Source: Nocardioides kribbensis (GTDB taxonomy: Bacteria; Actinomycetota; Actinomycetes; Propionibacteriales; Nocardioidaceae). From it: 64,000 bases of DNA. The notes beneath the pieces were generated by a model. That model did not search any database and was not told the DNA's origin. It saw only the letters and a program-made list of their open reading frames with translations. The stretch spans positions 250,501 to 314,500 of the forward strand of contig NZ_JADCLL010000001.1 of the NCBI RefSeq assembly GCF_015070375.1. The letters run 5' to 3'. Shown in pieces: positions 59,325 through 64,000 of this stretch; within the stretch, counting starts at the first letter, position 1; each line of letters opens with the position of its first letter. The position numbers were made by a program, and so were the translations under genes.

Positions 59325-60430
59325 GCGCCGCCCCCGGGCCCGGACGACCGCGGTCGGCCCTGCGGGCCGCGGTGCTGGTGCTCGCCGTCACCGCGGCCGT
59401 CAGCCTCGCCCTCGGCGCGCTCGGGCTGCCCTCCCCGGTCCTCTTCGGGGCGCTCCTGGGCGGCATGGCGCACGCCCTGACCTCCCCGACCGAGCTGCGG
59501 GTGCCGCCGGCGGCCTTCCGCGTCGGGCAGGGCGTCATCGGCGTCACCATCGGAGCCATGGTGAGCGTGGCCGCGCTCCAGCAGGCGGGTCGCGACCTGC
59601 TGCCCATCGCCCTGGTCACCCTCGGCACCCTCGCCCTCAGTCTGGGCGCCGGGCGGCTGCTGGCGCTGCGGCGCGACGTCTCCCCCGTCACCGGCGCCTT
59701 CGCCCTCATCGCCGGCGGCGCGTCGGGCATCGTCGCCGTGGCGCGCGACCTGGGCGCCGACGAGCGCGTCGTGACCGTCGTGCAGTACCTCCGGGTGCTC
59801 GTCGTGCTGCTGGCGATGCCGCTGGTCACCAGCGTCGTCTTCGCCCCCGCGCGCGGAGTGGGCGGGCCCGGCGGCGCCGGCGCCGCAGGTGGCGCGGGCA
59901 GCGACGGTGGTGCGCTGGTCACCGAGACCGGCTTCGTGCTGGTGTCGCTCGTGCTCGGGCTGGCCCTGGCCCGCGCGCTGCCCGTGCCGACGGGCGTGCT
60001 GCTGTGGCCGATGCTGGTCGCGGCGGTGCTCGCCGCCACCGGGTGGCTCGGCGCTGCCGGCGTACCGGTGGTGGTGCAGTGGGTGGGCTACCTGCTGATC
60101 GGCGTGCAGGTCGGGCTGCGCTTCACCCGCGAGAGCCTGCGCTCCATCGCCAGGATGCTGCCGGTCGTGCTGGTGCTCATCGCGGGCCTGGTGGTCTCGA
60201 CCGCGGCGATGGGCGCGGTGCTGGCGCGCACCACGGAGGTCGACGGGCTCACCGCCTACCTCGCGACCACCCCGGGCGGCCTCTTCGCGGTCCTGGCCAC
60301 GGCGGTCGACAGCGGCGCCGACGTCACCTACGTGCTGGCCGTGCAGGTGCTGCGGCTCGTGGTGATCCTGCTGCTCACGCCCCTCCTGGCGCGCTGGCTG
60401 CGCCCTGACGCCGGCCCGTCGTCGAGGTAG
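59321..60430 (+). CDS. AbrB-family transporter (PF05145-like), start uncertain
   Basis: This membrane protein, about 369 residues, has repeated hydrophobic segments and the family landmarks LFGALLGGMAHAL, FRVGQGVIGVTIGAMVS and LTAYLATTPGGLFAVLATAV, typical of AbrB/ammonia-monooxygenase-like transporters of unknown substrate. The start is uncertain: CTG at 59321 overlaps the previous stop and keeps the basic N-terminus, whereas the first standard codon, GTG at 59372, falls inside the first helix. It is probably co-transcribed with the acyltransferase gene but may be functionally unrelated. Confidence 0.75.
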   Translation: MSAAPGPGRPRSALRAAVLVLAVTAAVSLALGALGLPSPVLFGALLGGMAHALTSPTELRVPPAAFRVGQGVIGVTIGAMVSVAALQQAGRDLLPIALVTLGTLALSLGAGRLLALRRDVSPVTGAFALIAGGASGIVAVARDLGADERVVTVVQYLRVLVVLLAMPLVTSVVFAPARGVGGPGGAGAAGGAGSDGGALVTETGFVLVSLVLGLALARALPVPTGVLLWPMLVAAVLAATGWLGAAGVPVVVQWVGYLLIGVQVGLRFTRESLRSIARMLPVVLVLIAGLVVSTAAMGAVLARTTEVDGLTAYLATTPGGLFAVLATAVDSGADVTYVLAVQVLRLVVILLLTPLLARWLRPDAGPSSR

Positions 60431-60457
60431 CAGCGCCCTCGGGCCAGGGGCACACGC

Positions 60458-60754
60458 TCAGTCGGGCGTGGGGACGTGGGCCTCCCAGCGGGCGCGCCGC
60501 TCGGCGTCGCTCTGCTCCCACCACGGCTCGCCCCGCTCGCCGAGCGCGACCTTGGCGGCCTGGACGCCGGCGCGCGAGCGCTTCTCCTCCGCGGTGCCGC
60601 GGGTGCGCCTGACGTCGCGGCGCCACGCCATGAGCACCCGCTGCAGCTCGGCGCGACGCTCCTCGGGCACCATCGGGTCGGTCGCGCGCCAGCGGCGCCC
60701 GTCGATGACCACGTGGTGACCGTCGTCGGTCAGCGGGGCCCGCTCCTCGCTCAC
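60458..60754 (-). CDS. conserved hypothetical basic protein
   Basis: This 98-residue charged protein has a motif DGHHVVIDGRRWRATDPMVP and a C-terminal AKVALGERGEPWWE region that I recall from other actinobacteria, but no function is known. It lacks hydrophobic segments and is probably cytoplasmic. GTG at 60754 overlaps the stop of the transporter gene (GTGA), so the two are coupled. Low-complexity arginine/glutamate content is typical of high-GC genomes. Confidence 0.75.
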   Translation of the reverse strand: MSEERAPLTDDGHHVVIDGRRWRATDPMVPEERRAELQRVLMAWRRDVRRTRGTAEEKRSRAGVQAAKVALGERGEPWWEQSDAERRARWEAHVPTPD

Positions 60755-62040
60755 GGCAGCGCCCCGGCCTGGAGGGCCTCGCGGTCGATGACGCGACGGG
60801 CCCGGAGCCGGTAGCGGGTGATCTGCACCAGCCCGAGGCCCCACAGGAGGTACTGCAGCGCCATCGCCCACCGGAAGGCCTCCGGGGTGTAGGACGTGCT
60901 CGCCCCCGGGGTGCGCCAGTCGAGCACGAGACCGATGGCCACGACCAGCAGCAGGCTGGCCAGGAAGCCGCCCACGTTGATGATGCCGGTGGAGCTGGCC
61001 AGCCGCTCGGCGGGGTTGGAGGTGCGCCCCACGTCGAAGCCGATCATCGAGGCCGGACCACCCACCCCGCAGACCAGGGCCAGCACGACCAGCACGCCGA
61101 ACGGCGCCTCCCCCGGCCAGGCCAGCACGACGGTCCAGGTGGCGGCGATCGCCGTGACCACCACGAGGGCCATCGTCGAGCGGTGCCAGGGGTGCTGACC
61201 CACGAGCCAGCCGAGCACCGGCCCGCCGGTGACCACGGCGACGACGAGCAGCGTCAGCAGGACGCCCGCCTCGGTGGGCGTGCGCCCCTCGCCGCGCACG
61301 AAGAACGGGTAGCCCCACAGCAGGCTCAGGGTGGTCGCGCTGAACTGGGTGGAGAAGTGGATCCAGAAGCCCAGGCGCGTGCCCGGGTGGGCCCACGAGG
61401 CGGCCAGGCTGCGGCGCACGGCGCTCGGTGACAGGGCGGCGCCGCGCAGGTTGCGCGCATCGGGGGTGTCGCGCAGCACGACCAGGCCGACGAGGGCCAG
61501 GATGACGCCCAGGGAGGCCGTGAACAGGTAGGCCCGCGTCCAGCCCACCGTCGAGAGCGCCCAGGTCATGGGCACCGCCGCCCCGATGGCGCCGACCTGG
61601 CCGAGCGTGCCGGTCAGCTGGGTGATGAGCGGGATGCGCCGCGGGGCGAACCACATCGCGAGGGTGCGCAGCACGCAGATGAAGGTCATGGCGTCGCCGA
61701 GACCGACGAAGAAGCGCGCCAGCAGCGCCAGCGGGTAGGTCTCGGCCAGTGCGAAGCCGGCCTGGGCCGCGGAGAGCACGACGGCGCCGGTCAGCAGCAC
61801 GCTGCGTGAGCCGAACCGGTCGACGAGCAGCCCGACCGGCACCTGCATCGCGGCGTAGACGAGCAGCTGCAGCATGGTGAAGGTGGCCAGCTGGGCCGCG
61901 GAGATGTCGAAGCGCTCGGTCGCGGCCAGGCCGGCGACCGCCAGGGAGGAGCGGTGGAAGACCGCCAGCAGGTAGATCAGCAGGCCGACGGTCCACACCG
62001 GGAGGGCCGCGCGGAGCGTGGGCTCGACGGTCGGGTTCAC
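60751..62040 (-). CDS. MFS transporter
   Basis: This 429-residue major facilitator has about 12 helices, with the loop motif VGLLVDRFGSRSVLL between helices 2 and 3 and LLARFFVGLGDAMTFICVLR in helix 4. The substrate is unknown; organic-anion or drug export is possible. GTG at 62040 is 6 nt after CAGGAT on the minus strand. Its stop overlaps the hypothetical gene's GTG. Confidence 0.92.
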   Translation of the reverse strand: MNPTVEPTLRAALPVWTVGLLIYLLAVFHRSSLAVAGLAATERFDISAAQLATFTMLQLLVYAAMQVPVGLLVDRFGSRSVLLTGAVVLSAAQAGFALAETYPLALLARFFVGLGDAMTFICVLRTLAMWFAPRRIPLITQLTGTLGQVGAIGAAVPMTWALSTVGWTRAYLFTASLGVILALVGLVVLRDTPDARNLRGAALSPSAVRRSLAASWAHPGTRLGFWIHFSTQFSATTLSLLWGYPFFVRGEGRTPTEAGVLLTLLVVAVVTGGPVLGWLVGQHPWHRSTMALVVVTAIAATWTVVLAWPGEAPFGVLVVLALVCGVGGPASMIGFDVGRTSNPAERLASSTGIINVGGFLASLLLVVAIGLVLDWRTPGASTSYTPEAFRWAMALQYLLWGLGLVQITRYRLRARRVIDREALQAGALP

Positions 62041-62046
62041 TCCCCC

Positions 62047-62052
62047 ATCCTG
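62047..62052 (-). promoter_or_regulatory. -10-like CAGGAT of the MFS gene, leaderless
   Basis: CAGGAT on the minus strand lies 6 nt from the GTG at 62040. The AGGA may also act as a weak ribosome site. Confidence 0.4.
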
Positions 62053-62161
62053 CTCCGCCGTGCCGTCGGCGCCGCACCAGGGGTCGGGCGGCGGACGGAC
62101 CGGTGCTGGGAGCTGTGGGCGGGGCTGCGGTCGGAGCAGGAGGCAGGGAAGGGGACGGGGC

Positions 62162-62626
62162 TCAGTCGAGGCAGAACTCGTTGCCCTCGGGGTCGGCCAT
62201 CACGATGATGCCCTCGTCGGCGCCGTCGGCCTCCACACGCCGCAGCCGGCTGCCGCCCAGGGCGACCAGGCGCTCGCACTCGGCCTCGAGTGCGGCCATG
62301 CGCGCCTCGCCGCTGAGACCCGGCGCGGCCCGCACGTCGAGGTGCACGCGGTTCTTCGTGGTCTTCGCCTCGGGCACCCGCTGGAAGAACAGCCGCGGGC
62401 CGCTGCCGGTGGGGTCGTGGAGTGCCCAGGCCCGCCCCCGCTCCTCGGGCGGCACGCCCCAGGCCTCCAAGGCCGCCTCCCACGTGTCGAACCCGGCGGG
62501 CGGCTCGTCGTCGACGTAGCCCAGCACGGCGCGCCAGAACCCGGCCAGCGCACGGGGGTCGGTGGCGTCGAGGGTCACCTGCACCTCGCGCACGACCGCC
62601 GCCACGTCGGTGCCCGCCAAGCTCAC
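62162..62626 (-). CDS. VOC-family (glyoxalase-like) protein
   Basis: This 154-residue protein has the beta-alpha-beta-beta-beta repeats of the vicinal-oxygen-chelate fold ([20 protein letters not shown] and [12 protein letters not shown], ending [14 protein letters not shown]). It matches the glyoxalase-6-like group with unknown substrates. It may be a dioxygenase, isomerase or ligand-binding protein. GTG at 62626 overlaps the uvrB stop (GTGA), so it is coupled to uvrB. Confidence 0.88.
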   Translation of the reverse strand: MSLAGTDVAAVVREVQVTLDATDPRALAGFWRAVLGYVDDEPPAGFDTWEAALEAWGVPPEERGRAWALHDPTGSGPRLFFQRVPEAKTTKNRVHLDVRAAPGLSGEARMAALEAECERLVALGGSRLRRVEADGADEGIIVMADPEGNEFCLD

Positions 62627-64000
62627 TTGGTGGCCTCCATCATCTGCCGCAGCTCCTTCTTGAGGTCGGAGATCTCGTCGCGCATGCGCGCCGCGACCTC
62701 GAACTGCAGCTCGGCCGCCGCCGTGCGCATCTGCTCAGTGAGGTCCTGGATGAGCTGGGCGAGGTCGGCGCTGGGCATGCCCGAGACGTCGGGGGCGTGG
62801 GTGCCGGCGGCCTTCTCCCCCAGCACCGGGGTGGGCTGACGGACCTTCGCACCGCCGGCGCGCCCCTTGGCGGCCGTGCCGGCCCAGGTCTCGAGCAGCG
62901 CCTGGGTGTTCTCGTCCTCGCGGGCGAGCATCTCGGTGATGTCGGCGATCTTCTTGCGCAACGGCATCGGGTCGACGCCGTGGGCCTTGTTGTAGGCGAT
63001 CTGCTTGTCGCGGCGGCGGTTGGTCTCCTCGATCGCCATCTCCATCGAGGGGGTGATCTTGTCGGCGTACATGTGCACCTGGCCCGACACGTTGCGCGCT
63101 GCTCGGCCGATGGTCTGGATGAGCGACTTGTCGGAGCGCAGGAAGCCCTCCTTGTCGGCGTCGAGGATCGAGACGAGCGACACCTCGGGCAGGTCGAGGC
63201 CCTCGCGCAGCAGGTTGATGCCGACCAACACGTCGTAGTCGCCCAGACGCAGGTCGCGCAGCAGCTCGATGCGCTTGAGGGTGTCGATCTCGGAGTGGAG
63301 GTAGCGGGTGCGGATGCCGGCGTCGAGGAGGTAGTCGGTGAGGTCCTCCGACATCTTCTTGGTCAGCGTGGTGACCAGGACGCGCTCGTCCTTCTCCGCC
63401 CGCAGCCGGATCTCGTGGATGAGGTCGTCGATCTGGCCCTTCGTGGGCTTGACCACCACCTCGGGGTCGATGAGGCCGGTCGGGCGGATGATCTGCTCGA
63501 CGGTGTCGCCGCCGACCTTGTCCAGCTCGTAGTCGCCCGGTGTCGCGGAGAGGTAGATCGTCTGACCGATCCGCTCGAGGAACTCCTCCCACCGCAGCGG
63601 CCGGTTGTCCATGGCGCTGGGGAGGCGGAAGCCGTGGTCGACGAGGTTGCGCTTGCGCGACATGTCGCCCTCGTACATGCCACCGATCTGCGGCACCGCC
63701 ACGTGGGACTCGTCGACGACGAGGAGATAGTCCTCGGGGAAGTAGTCGAGCAGGCAGTTGGGCGCCGAGCCGTGGGTGCGCCCGTCCATGTGCATCGAGT
63801 AGTTCTCGATGCCGGAGCAGGAGCCGACCTGGCGCATCATCTCGACGTCGTAGGTCGTGCGCATGCGCAGCCGCTGGGCCTCGAGCAGCTTGCCCTGCTT
63901 CTCGAAGGCGGCGAGCTGGTCCTCCAGCTCCAGCTCGATGCCCTTGATGGCCCGCTCCATGCGCTCGGGGCCGGCGACGTAGTGGGTCGCGGGGAAGACG
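62623..64000 (-). CDS. uvrB: excinuclease ABC subunit B (partial, 5' end beyond window)
   Basis: UvrB is the helicase-like subunit that loads at lesions with UvrA and directs UvrC. The visible 459 residues cover the later part of the gene. They include [27 protein letters not shown], motif [41 protein letters not shown], the motif VI region QTIGRAARN and the C-terminal UVR motif near [13 protein letters not shown]. The start lies beyond position 64000, so its promoter and any SOS box cannot be checked here. Confidence 0.97.
   Translation of the reverse strand, partial: VFPATHYVAGPERMERAIKGIELELEDQLAAFEKQGKLLEAQRLRMRTTYDVEMMRQVGSCSGIENYSMHMDGRTHGSAPNCLLDYFPEDYLLVVDESHVAVPQIGGMYEGDMSRKRNLVDHGFRLPSAMDNRPLRWEEFLERIGQTIYLSATPGDYELDKVGGDTVEQIIRPTGLIDPEVVVKPTKGQIDDLIHEIRLRAEKDERVLVTTLTKKMSEDLTDYLLDAGIRTRYLHSEIDTLKRIELLRDLRLGDYDVLVGINLLREGLDLPEVSLVSILDADKEGFLRSDKSLIQTIGRAARNVSGQVHMYADKITPSMEMAIEETNRRRDKQIAYNKAHGVDPMPLRKKIADITEMLAREDENTQALLETWAGTAAKGRAGGAKVRQPTPVLGEKAAGTHAPDVSGMPSADLAQLIQDLTEQMRTAAAELQFEVAARMRDEISDLKKELRQMMEATK

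Overview
The window is a very GC-rich, gene-dense chromosomal segment of an actinobacterium. Signs of this are the SufR-led suf operon, RbpA, WhiA, the heme A genes, many GTG starts, and frequent ATGA/GTGA stop-start overlaps. Gene content and order look Nocardioides-like (Nocardioidaceae), but that genus-level guess is inference. I saw no rRNA, tRNA, insertion sequence, prophage or CRISPR array.

Layout. 22-582: ASCH-domain protein. 627-789: a two-copy 84-bp repeat. 835-7640 (minus): sufR-sufB-sufD-Rieske-sufC-sufS-sufU-sufT, for Fe-S cluster assembly. 7689-12437: two small membrane proteins, an ABC exporter coupled to ctaA, and convergent ctaB. 12632-18299 (plus): tkt-tal-pgi-pgl, lacking the zwf/opcA genes often found between pgi and pgl. 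A strong hairpin follows. 18397-22054 (minus): gap-pgk-tpiA-secG, then rbpA. 22251-27243 (minus): uvrC-rapZ-yvcK-whiA. A Tat-lipoprotein Rieske protein and uvrA with a perfect SOS box come next. 31912-32818: seven ~142-bp repeats, each holding a 57-bp inverted repeat. 33012-44851: mostly single genes (map, sulfotransferase, flavin reductase, DUF480-methyltransferase fusion, FAD oxidase, dicarboxylate symporter, photolyase-like protein with a 2H phosphoesterase, hydrolases, a receiver-only regulator, a methyltransferase). 44822-47916 (minus): glycosyltransferase-methyltransferase-toroid protein. 47998-50418: ferredoxin reductase, DUF1707 protein, channel-like protein. 60458-64000: hypothetical protein, MFS transporter, VOC protein and the 3' part of uvrB.

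The most interesting locus is 50403-59324. A response regulator diverges from a tightly coupled operon that encodes a GAF-SpoIIE phosphatase, a processive cellulose-synthase-like glycosyltransferase with a ~150-residue insertion, a STAS anti-sigma antagonist, an anti-sigma-type ATPase, a secreted GH26-like protein with an EF-hand loop, and a second GH26-like domain fused to an OpgC-type membrane acyltransferase. No sigma factor is present. It reads as an exopolysaccharide synthesis, trimming and acylation system with its own partner-switching module.

A window-wide theme is leaderless transcription. At 17 gene starts a -10-like hexamer (mostly TAGNNT) sits 6 or 7 nt before the ATG or GTG, and two more have 8 nt. 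Operon-internal genes instead have Shine-Dalgarno sites or overlapping stop/start codons.
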